Of a DNA stretch of 64,000 nt, positions 1-12,291 are shown in pieces; positions within the stretch are counted from its first letter, which is position 1; the number at the start of each line of letters is the position of its first letter. A program made the translations under genes and the position numbers. Origin of the DNA: Sphagnum compactum (taxonomy: Eukaryota > Bryophyta > Sphagnopsida > Sphagnales); assembly GCA_965153455.1 (NCBI GenBank), contig OZ234498.1, positions 6,696,001-6,760,000 on the forward strand. Reading direction: 5' to 3'. The notes beneath the pieces are model-generated. The model worked only from the letters and a program-made list of their open reading frames with translations, searched no databases and was not told the origin of the DNA.

Positions 1-593
1 CTTCCAAATCTCCAAAATGTTTTGTTTTCTGGGTCAGACCTCTGATGTCCCCAACATCCTGACTTTGTTTAGAGCCAAGAATCTCATCAAATGAGGCAGA
101 CAATTTACCTTACCACCTCACATGTCACACTACACCCCCTGGCCAGTTCAACAGCATTTCAGTACAGCAAAGTTCTGGAACACTTGCAAGAAAGCCAAAG
201 AGCAAACACAACATTGTGTCCCCCATGTCCCCACAAACAAACTAACTGGACAGCAAGTCTCCAAACCCAAGCTGTGATGGACTGAAGTCCACCTAGTCAT
301 ACAACCCTCAGCCACTCCCATGTAGATGTGATTTCAGCCAGGTGCATTCAGTCTAAGTGCCAAACCTCTTTACAAAAGGCTACCATTTAACTGCAGCTCG
401 GATTCAGAGGGACCAAGAAACAACATGTGCCCGCCCACCCTTCCTTCCCAATGGGTCTTCAGGTCAATAATGAGCCTCTCACTCAAAAGTGAGGCTATCA
501 GTCACCTTGCCAGTGATGATCATCATGGATAGAGGGGCAAGGTAAGTGAAACCTACAACCATCAGCCCAGCTACAATGGGGTTCAAAGTGTGA
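1..593. other. less AT-rich gene-edge-like DNA, no assignable gene
   Basis: This stretch is richer in G and C than most of the window and reads like gene-proximal DNA. A strong plant-type donor, CAAG followed by GTAAGTG, lies at 542 on the plus strand, and short open stretches occur on both strands, but no protein family can be recognised and no exon chain can be built. It could be the 3' part of a plus-strand gene entering from the left, or non-coding. Transcript evidence would decide. Confidence 0.2.
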
Positions 594-758
594 AACAGAC
601 ATCATCCAAGGCCAAGCCAAGCCAGCAAGGAAGATCAGTGGCTTTCACAAGAAGACTTTCATGACTCCAGTACTACCTCTAGAGTCAAGGCCATCATCAA
701 GGCTAAGAGCAACTCCACCAGTGCACTGTACAGCAAATTTCAGATGAAGAAAAGTTAA
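594..758 (+). CDS. possible short 3'-terminal coding exon, unknown protein
   Basis: A 54-codon open stretch runs from just after an in-frame TGA at 591 to a TAA at 756. It has no useful start codon, so if real it is the last exon of a gene entering from the left. The peptide is hydrophilic and rich in Ser and Lys, and ends in LYSKFQMKKS. A donor at 542 and acceptor-like AG dinucleotides near 598 and 610 would leave an intron of only about 57-69 bp, which is short for a plant. I do not recognise the protein. The alternative is a chance open frame in a 3' untranslated or intergenic region. Confidence 0.15.
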   Translation, partial: NRHHPRPSQASKEDQWLSQEDFHDSSTTSRVKAIIKAKSNSTSALYSKFQMKKS

Positions 759-1110
759 AACATGCCACAGTTTGGCTCAGCAAAATGGTTTTGGCCCAGC
801 ATTTTTGCACAAGATGCTGCTGAGGCTGGCAAAAGGCACATCAAAACCCAACACCTACCTGCTGTTCATTGGCTAGATTATTTGATTGGTACAAGTAGGT
901 TGCTATCAGTAAGTCTCCTAGCTTTTGCAGTCCCAGTTTCAGTTTTAAAATGGGTGAGGTCAGAAAAAAGTAAATAACTAGTCTTGGATGTGAGAAATAC
1001 TGTTGCAGGCAGGGCCACATACTGAGCATGGGTGGAGCTGCTCTAAGAGGGAACATAAGTCTGGATACAGAGGATTGATTACATCTGTCTGCAGAAAAAG
1101 AGAGAGCACA
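759..1110. other. no gene seen
   Basis: Mixed-composition DNA with no supportable gene. If the exon ending at 758 is real, this would be its 3' untranslated region and flank. No clear poly(A) signal cluster or repeat was recognised. Confidence 0.3.
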
Positions 1111-1134
1111 GATTCTTCTTCTTCTTCTTCTTCT

Positions 1135-1165
<31 letters not shown>
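1111..1165 (+). repeat. compound (TTC)n(TC)n microsatellite
   Basis: About nine TTC triplets (1113-1140) run directly into about twelve CT dinucleotides (1141-1165). Such pyrimidine tracts are common in plant 5' leaders and promoters. Reading frames through it on either strand (Ser/Leu or Arg/Glu runs) are by-products of the repeat. Confidence 0.9.
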
Positions 1166-1170
<5 letters not shown>

Positions 1171-1419
1171 TCTTGCACCAATTCTTTCCCTAAGCTTGGA
1201 AAAGAAACCTAAATTGCACATGAACAATTAGAACTGGCCTGTGGCCTAACCGACATGCCCTCTTCCTCCTCCTCCTTCTCTTTCTCACACGAGAAGAGAA
1301 TGTCAGTCATAACATGATTTTTGCTTAAAAGGAAGCCGAATCACAAACGAAGAAAAAGAGAGCAAAATCAACCGCAAATTACAGCTTCCAAGTTCTGTAA
1401 TTTGTTTCTTGAGATTTCG

Positions 1420-2250
1420 AACCTGCGAGGGGCAAAACCAAAGCCCGGAAGACGACCGACCGCCCGCCCGCCCACGCGAAGCGAAGCGAACCTCACCTCA
1501 CCTCACCTCACCGCACTGAGCCTCCTAGCTGCTGCTATTGCAACTGGTTTGTTCGAGGCAAGCATCGAGATTGAACAGATGTTTCACAATGCTTTCTACA
1601 GACCTAGCAGGCACAAACAGGCCCCATTCTTGACTGTGATTTTATTTTTTCTTCCTCTTCCCCCTGGTTAGATACTTCGTTTCCTCTCAGACAGAAACAA
1701 AATGAGCAGCAAAACAACAACAACAGCAGCAACAGGAGAGAGCCGTCGAGAGGAGGCAGAAAAGATCTCTTCTTCAGTCCAATAGAGAAACGAACCAGAA
1801 AAAAACAAAACAGAAAAAACTTCAACCGCTTGCAGATAGATCTACTTGTAGGGGTTGGTTCTCCTCCCAACAGAAAAGAGAGAACAAGAAGACGACCTGA
1901 AGGATCTACGTCGACGACGACTCTCTTCTTTCTTCTTCTTATAATGCCCATCCTCCTCGTCCCCCTCTTTGGGCCACAAAACAGACACAAATATGGAAAC
2001 AGACATTTTCTCAATGGAGTCGAAGATAAGGAGACGAAGGAGTTGCAGGCAAGCCGTAACCTGCTGCTGCTTCCAATGTAAAATTGTTGGAGCTTCCCGT
2101 CACGAGACGCAGCAGCGGCGGTGACGACGACTCCTCCATGGCCAGAAAGAAGAAGAGCTTTTTCTTCGTCTTCTTCATCATCTCCTCCTGGGCACCCCGG
2201 GTCCTGCCTTAACCGCACTTCATTAACCCAGGGTTCCCTATTCACTGAAC
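1420..2250. promoter_or_regulatory. CpG-rich, leader-like segment; possible gene 5' region
   Basis: CpG dinucleotides are frequent here (GACGACCGACCGCCCGCCCG, CGTCGACGACG) but rare through most of the window, which suggests DNA that is not heavily methylated, such as a promoter or first exon. It includes a GCGAA triplet repeat (1476-1490), a CCTCA pentamer repeat (1491-1510) and purine/pyrimidine-rich stretches like plant untranslated leaders. A 213-codon frame is open on the minus strand (2245 to 1604), the longest in the window, but it has no recognisable domain and is full of low-complexity Arg, Leu and Glu runs. I read it as GC-driven openness rather than a gene. Direction of transcription cannot be fixed. 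Confidence 0.3.
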
Positions 2251-2331
2251 CACGGTTACATCATCCCCCATATTTGGAACCATTGGTTATTAACAGCGTT
2301 TTTCTTTTTCTTTTTCTTTTTTTCCTTTTTG

Positions 2332-2460
2332 TTTTTTTTTTCAATTTTGTGATATAGCCAAACTGTAGCGTGATCATCCACAAGACAATTTAGCCAAATT
2401 TGAAACCAAATAGAAAAATCTGGCGATCTTTCAAAAACCATTATCGAAATCTGGCTACTA
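2332..2460 (-). mobile_element. short A-tailed dispersed repeat, copy 1
   Basis: Read on the minus strand: CAAATTTGGCTAAATTGTC, then TTGTGGATGATC, GTTTGGCTATATCAC, then AAAATTGAAAAAAAAAA. The same ordered blocks recur near 6.1, 30.9, 32.2, 35.7 and 61.7 kb, with a weaker copy at 18.1 kb. The 3' poly(A) and short length resemble a SINE. No tRNA-like pol III boxes were recognised upstream, so the class is inferred. Confidence 0.55.
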
Positions 2461-3639
2461 GAAAACAAAGAAGCAAAAAAACACTTTTTCCCTTTTTTTT
2501 CTTTTTTTTCTTTTTTTCTGTTTATTTAATCCCAGACTTTGAAGCCCCCTTTTTCTTTTTCTTTCTTTTGTTTTTTTCCCTGTCTTTTCAACCTCAGGAT
2601 TTTGGAGTCCTTTTTAAACGCGGGTTATACGCTAGCCGTACGTACCTTGGCAACTTCAACATACGGTCTGTCTCTCAAATAATTAATTCAATTTTGAGAT
2701 TTTTGCATTTTCAACAATTCGAATTTTTCTGAAGATGCAAAATATATATATTTTGCTTCCCAAAATATACATTTTTTGTTGTTTACCAAAATGTAATAAT
2801 AAGTTGAAAATTTCAACATTTCTGAAAATAATTTAATTAGAGTGAGATCAAACCTAACCAAGGTACTAACTTAATATTAGTTATTAATATATAGATGGTG
2901 TTGAATAGGTGGCTTGTGATGAGATTTGCATAAAAAAACATTTATGGCCAATGAATGAAGTTCATGGATTTGGCGATATGAATTTATTTTTTCTTACTCA
3001 TCTTCTTGAGTTAATTAACAAATTAAATATGTAATAGGGTTTGGTAAGTTTGTGAGAATTTTAGAAGATTCATTTTTAGTGACAATGTTTCATTGAAATT
3101 GGTTTATGTAAGATGGGTATTTTGATAATTGTCATTGAGACAATTTTATAGCCAATTTTCGATTATAATTTGTCATAGATCAAATTTTAATTTATAATTT
3201 TTTTTTGTTGTTTGTCTTGCACAACGAGTCGGGGTCCCGAAAAAATTACTTTCAATGTTTTTGTTTATTTGTATTTTGTTTTGAACTTATGGAATAAATT
3301 GGACTTTTGTCACCATTTTGCTTATCAAATCAAAAATGTAAAAAAAAAATTAATGGACAAAAATGACATATAGTGAAATTTATAAAATTTTATGTTTGAA
3401 AAGACGAATTTGATTATAACAAAATGCAATTATTTTCACACAAGAAAATACAATTTGATTTTCTTTCTAATTTTGAAAATGAGTTTTAATCTTAATCTAA
3501 TTCTTTACTAATTCAAACTCAAATGATAATTATCCATCAATTTGTCATGTGTCATTCAAAAGAACTCACCTAAGAATCCAAGTCCAAAGACGTAGGAATA
3601 ACAAAAATTATAAATCAAATAAAACTATAAAACAAAGAA
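2461..3639. other. AT-rich intergenic DNA
   Basis: Poly-T tracts near 2480-2570 are followed by AT-rich, stop-dense sequence. No gene or dateable repeat was seen. Confidence 0.5.
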
Positions 3640-3800
3640 AACAAACACAACCGACCCCGAGGACAGACCATCTACCAAATCAGTCAGCGCCTTTTCGTCG
3701 CGTTTCAGCGAGGCGTTGGAGAGCAGCTGATTGCCTGCGAGTGCGCCGGCTGAACGCTAGCTTCGCAGCTAACACCAGCAACGATTAGTCAACCTACATC
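3640..3800. other. isolated CpG-rich patch in AT-rich DNA
   Basis: About 160 bp dense in CpG (GCGCC, TCGTCGCG, GAGGCG, GTGCGCCGGC, GGGGCGCC) lies between long AT-rich flanks. Its plus strand is open but no protein, tRNA or rRNA pattern was recognised. It could be an unmethylated regulatory patch, a fragment of a GC-rich gene or transposon, or a recent insertion. Confidence 0.4.
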
Positions 3801-5384
3801 TAAGATCGGGGCGCCAAACAAAGAAAAATCGTACAAACATGAAAACACTATGCTTTGAAATCTCAATTCAACAAAAGTGATTTTAAATCACACAACTTGT
3901 TATTATATTTGATTAAAAATTATTTCAAACTTTGTTCACAGCTAAATTGATTCAAAATAAAATTAATCAACTTAACTAACTCAATTTATCCTTAACTAAG
4001 TGATATTTAACTAAGGAACTAAACTAACACACTTGACAAATTAATCATTAATTAGGTTTTTCATTTTTTTTGAAAGACATGTATTATGGTTTTAGTTCCA
4101 CATATCAGTAAACCCAAGAACCTATATCTACTTCTGATTTTTTTTCAATTTAATTTTAATTTTAAAAACCAAACTTGATTTTAGTTTAATTCTTACTACT
4201 TATGATCAGAATCAATAATTCTGACCCAACAAGCTAGAGACTTGCCAAACATTAGTTTTAATCAATGTTGACAAGTTTTAAAATTTAAATAAATTTACAT
4301 CCAACTTATAGGTCAAGTTTTAAGGTCAACAAATTTCGAATTTTGTTAAAACCTAATGAAACAACTTCTTTTCAAAATTGAATTAAATTCTAAATGGAAA
4401 GTTTGCCTCATTTTAAATAAGTTTACATTTTTTAAGTAGACAAATATAGCTTTATCTAAAAACTATAAGCTTGATCTTACATTTTAGGCAAGTTATTGCA
4501 TTTGATTAATTGTACATAATTTGTATTATGTAATCTCTATTTTTAATTTGTGTGTGAACTAGTAGAACAAACTAATTATATATCAAAAGAAAAAAATTAA
4601 TTGTGTAATGGAGATGGAAGCAAACCAAGTCTTAAACCAGATCGATTTTTTTAAAACAATTTATGAAAATTATAGAAACCAAAGATTTTTAAACTCCAAA
4701 GAATCAAGCTCAAAATCAGATAAGAGGTTCCATTAAATTTATGATTAAAAAAATGCTCTAACCAAAATGGAAATCAAGAACCAAACAACATTAGTTTGGG
4801 CAACCAACCAACATACCAAATTTGCGACTATGGATCCTAAGAAGAACAACAATAAGCATTGTCTAAATGAACGAGCATGCCCCTAAACCTCTTTTCTTTG
4901 GCCATCTAAAACCTCTTCTCTTTACACCCCTGAAAAACCTACTAGGGATTCCAAAATACGTTGAGCTCAAAGAAGATACCTTTGAGCTCGATTGGGCATG
5001 TTATGTATGCCTATGTTATGTAGGCCTAATGCTTATGAACTTGAACTTCTACTACCTACTACACAAAGGCAACATGTTTGCTCAATTCTACCAAAACTCA
5101 CACCATCCTTAACAAGTCGTTGTGGGTTCACATATGAAATCAGCCTTAAATGTTACTCACAAAATTGAGTTGTAAAAAAATGCATGAAATATTGAGTGTT
5201 AATAGAATTCTTGACCTTCACTTCACACCGAGGCCATTATTTAATGATTTGGAGTAAATTGTCTTTTTCCCCCGACAAACTTGAAAATGAAGAAGAAAAC
5301 TTTGGATGTTCTTCTGAATCCCTTTTTGTGGAAGAATTGGAGAAGATAAAAAGGTTGTGAAATTTGTGACCCAAGAGTCAAAAT
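3801..5384. other. AT-rich intergenic DNA
   Basis: Stop-dense AT-rich sequence. The open stretch around 4867-5112 has no recognisable domain. Nothing else was seen. Confidence 0.5.
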
Positions 5385-5408
5385 ACACACACACACACAC
5401 ACACACAC
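5385..5408 (+). repeat. (AC)12 microsatellite
   Basis: Twelve uninterrupted AC dinucleotides. The Cys-Val reading frame on the other strand is an artefact of the repeat. Confidence 0.95.
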
Positions 5409-6118
5409 TTACATTTTCCTTGGGTTGGCAAGCTTTTCATCATTCTTCGTTTTGAACCCACAATCCACTTGCAAAAGCAAAGTGGCCCACTGGGTGGGAC
5501 TCACTCTAAACCCAATGACATCTCTTTTACTATTATTATTACTACATATATGCAAAGAAAGACCTCAAGCTCTCCTCAACCCCAAAAACACTTGTGCATA
5601 GTGTTTTTAAACCAAGTGTTGGTGTTGGCCCCCACATAATAATAATACTTTAACACCACTTTTTGAAGGAGCTTTTCTGGGAATCCTCATCTGTTGGTTT
5701 ACTTCTTGTTGTGAGAAGCAACACCCTGAAATAAGAGCCTCTGGGAGAGCGAGAGATTAAACAAGCTCCCCAAAACAAGCTCTGGTCGGCACAAAAAGTC
5801 AGACAGACACACGTCTGATGGCTTGGTTTGTGTCCCTAAACTTGAGCAGGAAAGAGTTGAACACATCCCCTTATTCGTAACTCTATATTTGGATGTGAAT
5901 CTTGCCCTCAAGGAAAACACACACAAACATGACATACCCCTAGTCATGTCAAGTTTCTTCAATTTATTGGTCAGCTCTCGACAAAGCAATCAACCCCTCC
6001 TCAGTCCCCTACTCTAAAACTGTACACGACATGACATCATCATGATGACCACATGATGTACAAGAGAGAGAAGAACTACTTGAAGCTGTTTTGATATGGT
6101 CCAGACTCCAGAGAAAGT
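5409..6118. other. no gene seen
   Basis: Moderately AT-rich DNA. Short frames on both strands near 5.7-6.0 kb overlap each other and show no domain. A short near-palindromic run (ATGACATCATCATGATGACC) lies near 6030. Confidence 0.4.
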
Positions 6119-6242
6119 GTTTTTTTTTTCAATTTGTATGTAGCCCATTGTTAATCGACTGATGCATCAAATTTATGATGTAACCCGTTACTCAAGTGAT
6201 GAATCATGATCATCTATAAGATGATTTCTTCTGCCAAATTTA
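6119..6242 (-). mobile_element. short A-tailed dispersed repeat, copy 2
   Basis: On the minus strand it reads AAATTTGGCAGAAGAAATC, TATAGATGATCATG, GGGCTACATACAAATTG, then a run of A. It has the block order of the copy at 2.4 kb, plus an extra stretch in the middle that itself contains ACATCATAAATTTGATG, like a duplicated tail segment. Confidence 0.45.
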
Positions 6243-7894
6243 TTGATTTAAAAAAGGTGAAATTAATTTTCATACAAATTTATGCATCCTCTTATATTGT
6301 TGGCAACCTACTGAAACCTGGTGTAGAGTCTGGAATTTTTTTTTAATTTAAAACAAAATAATAAGAAAAAATTGATGATCAGAAACCCCACTAAAAAACA
6401 CCCATTTTTCACATTTAAGAAAAAAGTCACCAACTAGCAGAAAAATCACCCCTCCCCAAAAAAAAAGGAATGAATTCACTCAAGAAATAAGAACAAGGAA
6501 GAAAGATGCACTCTCCTCTTGCAGCACGCAAGGAAATTTGTTGGTGACCGACCAACCCTAAACAAGCATTGAATTTGTAAATTGTAGGGCACTGTTATGC
6601 ACAAAAGACATTGCTCAACTTTCTACAATATCCAACATGAATGACTAAAACCACATGAGTGATGATGATTCCCACTTGTGAAAAAAAGACCATAATTTGC
6701 TCACATGCATCATCATCCGGGCAAGGCAAGTTGAATCTCAACTTGTCTGTCTGTGGGGACTGTCTCTTCTGTGGATGTAGGCTAAGCATTTACAGTTATA
6801 ATATTGTGGACTTGGGTGGTTTGGCAGATCATCATTTTGCCCACATTCTGATCTGTAAGAGCAACACACTTCACTTCAATGGATCTCTCTGTCTGGTGAA
6901 AGAGTGTGAAGACCTGCTCCAATTTGTTTACCCTACTGCCTTGGCAGTTTACACACTACCTAATTATTATATTATTTTCAAAAAAATCTTTGAAATTTAC
7001 GCCCAAAAACATTTAAACAAAATGTTGTCAAGGAAAATATTGAATCTTCAAGAGTATTCTATTTGTTGAATTGAAATTTCCAAAATCAATTAATTAATTG
7101 ACAAACATGTGTCCAAGTATATGATTATTTGAGTCATTTTGGAGAGGAGGAAATTGGCTAAGCAAGATCTTATGCAATTGTGTAGTTGACTATCATGGTT
7201 AGTGTAAGAGAAATTTTTGTCGACTTCAAAGCTTTTGTTGTGAGGTATTTTGGCTATTCAATATCACACAATTGCATACTTTGGTAATCAATGTTCACTT
7301 TACATAGCATTGATCACATGGAAAACTTCACAAAAGATGAACAAAAATCAACATGCACAATGAACACGCCATAAATTAGAATTCTGAAACCTTTTGATTT
7401 CCTTACAACATTGAAGGGCAATTGAACCCCAATCTCAAAAGAGACTTTGTCCATGTGAAATAATATTGTCTTGCACCCACGACCTAAACCCAACCCTCAA
7501 GTTCCAACCACAAGTATAAGATTAAAAAACAAATCAAAGAGCTGCACAATGCATATTGCATGGTGCATATAAAAACCTTGAAGCATGACCAAGTTGTTGA
7601 TGCAAGCCACTCCATGCTACAATATATATTGTTTCATAATTAACCAATAAACATGCATGCCAAGGATGATGAAGCTCCCAAATGATAAATCAAATTTGAA
7701 ACAAAAAAATATGACCATTAACAAAAGAAAAAAAAGGACAAATATTAAAATTTCTCACCTTAAGTTGAAATTAGGAAAGCAAATAGAGATGCAACTTGCT
7801 CCATAAAAAAGGGTACTAAACAAACATAAAAACTAATTGCTTCCAAAATCCAAAATTCACCAATATGCCATGTACCTTTAACAATCAACACAAT
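6243..7894. other. AT-rich intergenic DNA
   Basis: No supportable gene. Two opposed open stretches around 6.6-7.07 kb overlap, and neither has a recognisable domain. Confidence 0.45.
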
Positions 7895-9290
7895 ATCAAG
7901 CCTTTGTGCCGCTCCACTAGGTGATGACCTCTTTGAAAGGGAAGTTTTCAATGGTGTAGAATTATTGTGCATGAAATCAAATTCACGAATCCAAGTAGGT
8001 GGTTCAACAATTTTTCAACTTATTTTTCATGAATGCCACTACTTAAAAACATTGTTCATTTTTCACATACCTTAGGACTTGAACACATGTTTTCTTTGTC
8101 AACTTTATGTATTCTGAAAAGTTGTGCTTGAAGATGGAAAAAGGGTTGATCTTCAACCAGAATTGAATGACAAGATTGATACAAAAAGCCCTTTTTTAGC
8201 ACAGACTCATTGTTTATAACCATGGTCATTTTTTAAAAGAACATTGCAAATCCAAAGCATGCAATCAAGGAGAGCTTTCACCCAAACCCCATCCTTCCCA
8301 CCTTGCAAGGAGCACAATATGTTGCTTTGATGATTGGCAAATGTTGTTGGAAAACATCCTTGACATCATTTAGGTGATCAATCCAAAAATTAAGGTAAAT
8401 TGCATCTAAGGCCAACATAAGCTCATGGTATGGGAATTTGTCTTATAGTTTTTTAACTAAAAAGTTAAAAACTTGGTAGAGTGCTCACAACAATTTTTGA
8501 CATGAATTAACACAATCGGAAGTTCGGCCTGAACATTGGCTTCACTTCATTTGTTACAAGGCAATGTTGATTGACAAAATATTTAGAATCCAGAAATTCA
8601 ATCATGAGATAGTATATTTTTTCACCATTCAAGTCTACACACGAACTCATGGGCATATTGTTATTGATTGTCTCAAGAGCATTTAGCTCATCAAAACTTA
8701 AATCATCAAATTTTGTATAAGAAACAATGTAAAGATAGTAAAGTTCAACTTGGCAAATTTTCACTGAATTAATATAATCACATAGGAAAGCATCCTAGGA
8801 TCAACATGTCACATTATCCAATAGTGATTTAGGATGGCATGCAACCCCATAATCGATTCCAAATCGCAAAAGAAATTCAAGTTCTTAATGGCTATGTTAT
8901 TCTTTGTAACATTACAAGCAAAGGTCGAATATTGCTCCATAACATGTTTGGCAAGAAACATCGTGTTGATCCACCTTGTCTTCACATTTCACAACAATTT
9001 GTTTCTTTTCTTGATGAACACATCACACAACTGTTTTAATTCAAGAATTTTTTTCAATGAATGAAAAAAATCCCATACAAAGCCTAAAACAAAGCCTCCA
9101 AGTGAACCACCAAACTCAATTTTGATAAGATTAGCATTGCCAAGTTTGTTCGATGCACAAAACAATGCACTCCAATTACAAATGGAACCATTATTTCTTT
9201 CATTTGAGTGGTCACACTAGTTTGGGAACCTTGAAATACATTGTTGCCATCACAATCCACATGTTAAAGTTACTTAAAAATAGTTTGGGT
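7895..9290 (-). pseudogene. decayed hAT-family transposase, relic 1
   Basis: Reading leftwards with frameshifts and stops, the order of motifs matches the hAT-like transposases that plant genomes annotate as zinc-finger 862-like or KIAA1586-like: CDGNNVFQG and VTTQ near 9.25 kb, GVHCFVHRTNLAM near 9.15 kb, VKTRWINTMF near 8.98 kb, VKICQVELYYLY near 8.75 kb, then the C-terminal dimerisation block FSEYIKL, YVKNEQCF, AFMKNKLKN near 8.05 kb and FPFKEVIT near 7.92 kb. These proteins cut and paste DNA in the nucleus. This copy is dead: stops occur inside most blocks and frames change repeatedly. The N-terminal half, including the first catalytic Asp region, was not found. It is the same family as the relics at 15.3, 23.6 and 59.5 kb. 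The family assignment is firm by motif order; the subfamily name is from memory. Confidence 0.8.
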
Positions 9291-11670
9291 TTTGGAAATA
9301 TAAGAGCAAGAAGTGAAAATACACTTTTGTAATTTCAAAGTGATATTCACAAGCAAGAAATTTTGAAAGCAATAGTGCAAATAGACTATTAATTTTTTTA
9401 CATGAACTTCAAGTAATAACACTTAGTGTGAAAAATGACAACCTTTAAACATTCATTTTTTCAATTTTATGAAGCAAATACAATTACAAAATGCAAAAAA
9501 CCTATTCATGGTTGAAGTACCCAAAAGTATTGTCTAATTAAAAAAAGACTACAAAGGATCATTTTGAATCTTTATAGTATTTATTGCTTTATAATTATAA
9601 TCAATTTTTGTATGCCTATAATTAAAACGATGTCATGTTAAACTAATTTAAAATCTATGAATATATTGAATATAACATAAACGTCCTTTTGAATCCTTTC
9701 AAATAATTTGAATCCTTGTTTTCATTATGATCTTCATTTTAAAATAACCAAAAAAATGCATTAAAAATGAAATTGACTTCAATTTTGTTTCATAAATCAA
9801 ATATGCTTACATTTATGTTTAACAAAGTTCAATGCATTTCATTAGATTATATAGGGTATCAAAATTTTGAAAGTTACATAATTCATTTTGAAAAGATTGT
9901 AAAGGAAAAGGGTTTTTATTTTGACAAAGATGGTTAATTGTTTATATTCACTAGATTTAAAGTTTGTGGCCCCAAGTGCAAATCACATGTCCAAGCAATA
10001 ATCATGCAAGAAAACATGTCAAGTTTTTTATAAGCATTATGAGAAAATCCAAGGTTTTACAAGTAGGCTTGCAACTAGGTTTTTGAGTTGCAACCCACAC
10101 TTGCTACTCATGGTATTTATATGAGCTTGAATTTTATTGGACAAGTTACAATGGACATGTATATAATTCTACATATAATAACTAAAATGCAATCTGGTGC
10201 ATTTAAGCTACAACTAGTTATCCATGTCAATTTCCCATGCAAATCATTGCAGATGAACTGAATGCCATTATGGCCTCTCATTCATTGATTGACTGATGAA
10301 GTCTATTATTGTGTTTTACAATTCACGTATAATTATTGTAACACTAACTTTGGATGGATGAACCAATTGTTTTCTATACATCCATTGATGGATAAAATGT
10401 GTTTGCAATGTTCATAATTAATTTGCAACTCGTGATTAACTACCAACAAAAGGATTAAACAATCAGTTTGCAACTACATGTTTGATTTTAAAGTCCACAT
10501 GAGTTGGACTATAGTCATGATGCATACTAACTTATGATTGAATTGAATTAACATTATGTATAATTGCCATTATCAAACAAATAATATGCAACTAATATGA
10601 CATGTAAGTTGTACCATGTTTATTCCTATGTTCCAACTTTTGTACTATTTTGCAACTAAATTTTTTGATTCAATTTCTAGGTTAATTCTACTGATGTAGG
10701 GCACAATAATATTATCCAATAATTATGTCCCTGTGTATATTGTTTTGCAACCATGTGTTTAATTATATGGGGTCCAATGCAATTGTGTGGCAATTAACTT
10801 TAATATAATTGGGCAATTAAATTGCAATTCATAATGCATATGTGCAAATATTGCATGCACATTAATTGCCCAAATTATGATACATAATGAAAAAATACAA
10901 TCCATCGTTATATATAAATATGAAATTGATTTGAAATTGTATGCGTTAACATTCAAGGTTGGAAAATATATTACGAGAGCATTTTAAAAGATGGATGCCT
11001 CCATGTTAAAAAAAGCCACACCTACCCATTTAAGTGATTATTTTCCCAAAATATTTTAAAAATATCCTTGAAATCTTTCAATTGAAAGTTGGAAAAAAAT
11101 CAAATTTAACTTAATAAAATGTTGTAATATATTTTTATATAAATATTTGTTTTAAAAACCTCCCCTAAAATATGTCATGTTTAAATAATCTCGCTAAAAA
11201 TAAAAATGTTTATAATGTTTACTAAACATTGGTTATAATGCTTAATGAATGCATTTAATTATTCTATTTTCATTAATTTAGTTTCAAATTATAAATCATG
11301 TATTTAATCAATTTTGGACTTTTGAAAAGTCCAAAATTAACAATTAACCATTTGAAAGTTGGAAAATTAAATAGAAGCTTTCATTTGGGGGCCATCAAAT
11401 GATGCAACAATAAATATTAATAATGTTTTGCCTTACTAAATGATCCTTCAAATAGATGTTAAAAATGTTTTGTCTCAAATTTGATCCCAACCATTAGGTT
11501 AAAAAAAGTCTATAATTAACAATTTAGTCCAAAATTAACTAAATATATGTTATAACACATCTTTCGATAATAGATTAGAAATATTGTTATGTAAACAAAT
11601 TAAAGATTTGCAACATTAATATAATTTTTGAAACAAAAACATGAAAAATTAAGCATCGGTTATGTGTTTT
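9291..11670. other. AT-rich DNA with recurrent GCAACT motifs
   Basis: No gene. From about 10,060 to 10,750 the words TTGCAACT, GCAACTAG and GTTGCAAC recur at intervals of tens of bases. Similar words crowd the subterminal regions of the CACTA elements at 39.3-41.7 and 55.9-58.4 kb, so this may be the interior of an older related element. Its ends were not found. Confidence 0.35.
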
Positions 11671-12291
11671 AGGGTCAAAGTATGGTTGGGGTACCAAAAA
11701 GGATTGTATTTTTTGTATCTGGTGGACCCCCTCACTTTAAACATGTTGTTGTAACTTAATGACACATTCCTGTTGAAAGTTTGATTTGCTTCATGAATAG
11801 ATACATTATTAAGGTATTATTTTATGCATAACATGTCAAATTTGAACAAGTTTTAGGATTCCTACCAAGTCTTGGAAGAAAAAATCCAGGACTTTGTTTT
11901 TTGAGAATGTTTAAACAATTTTTTTTGGCCCAAGATTATTTCCACAAACACCTTAGGTACTAACGTACATAAAATGTATGAATGACACAAGAACCAAGTG
12001 CTTTATTGCAATGTAAAATGTTTCAAAAAGTGAAATTTTTAGGAATTTTGGGCCATTGATAAAACATGGCCCACATTGTATAAATTTTATTATTCTTACT
12101 TTCATAAGTGAAACCAATAAATATTTTAAATGCCTATATAAAATCTGGAACAAAATTATTTCATTTGGCATGAGAGAAAAAAGGGAAATCTAAGACAAGT
12201 CAAAAAAAAAATGAAGAAAAAAATGAATTTGAGTCTTTAGGAGTGAATCCTTAGTATTCTTTAAAGGGTACCCCAATCGTGTTTTGACCCC
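11671..12291. mobile_element. MULE-like element with 25-bp inverted ends
   Basis: The first 25 bp (11671-11695) and the reverse complement of the last 25 bp (12267-12291) match at 20 positions, sharing GGGTCAAA and TTGGGGTACC. All five mismatches are transitions, as expected from methyl-C decay. The flanks TATGTGTTTT (11661-11670) and TACGGTTTTT (12292-12301) match at 7 of 10 positions, like a worn 9-10-bp target duplication of the Mutator type. The 570-bp interior is AT-rich with no transposase, so it is non-autonomous. Class by end structure only. Confidence 0.6.

Noticed and set aside
841-1227. Arg/Glu-rich frame across the (TTC)n(TC)n repeat
   Set aside because: Produced by the microsatellite itself.
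1604-2245. 213-codon minus-strand frame as a gene
   Set aside because: No domain, long low-complexity Leu/Arg/Glu runs, and the CpG-rich composition makes open frames easy by chance.
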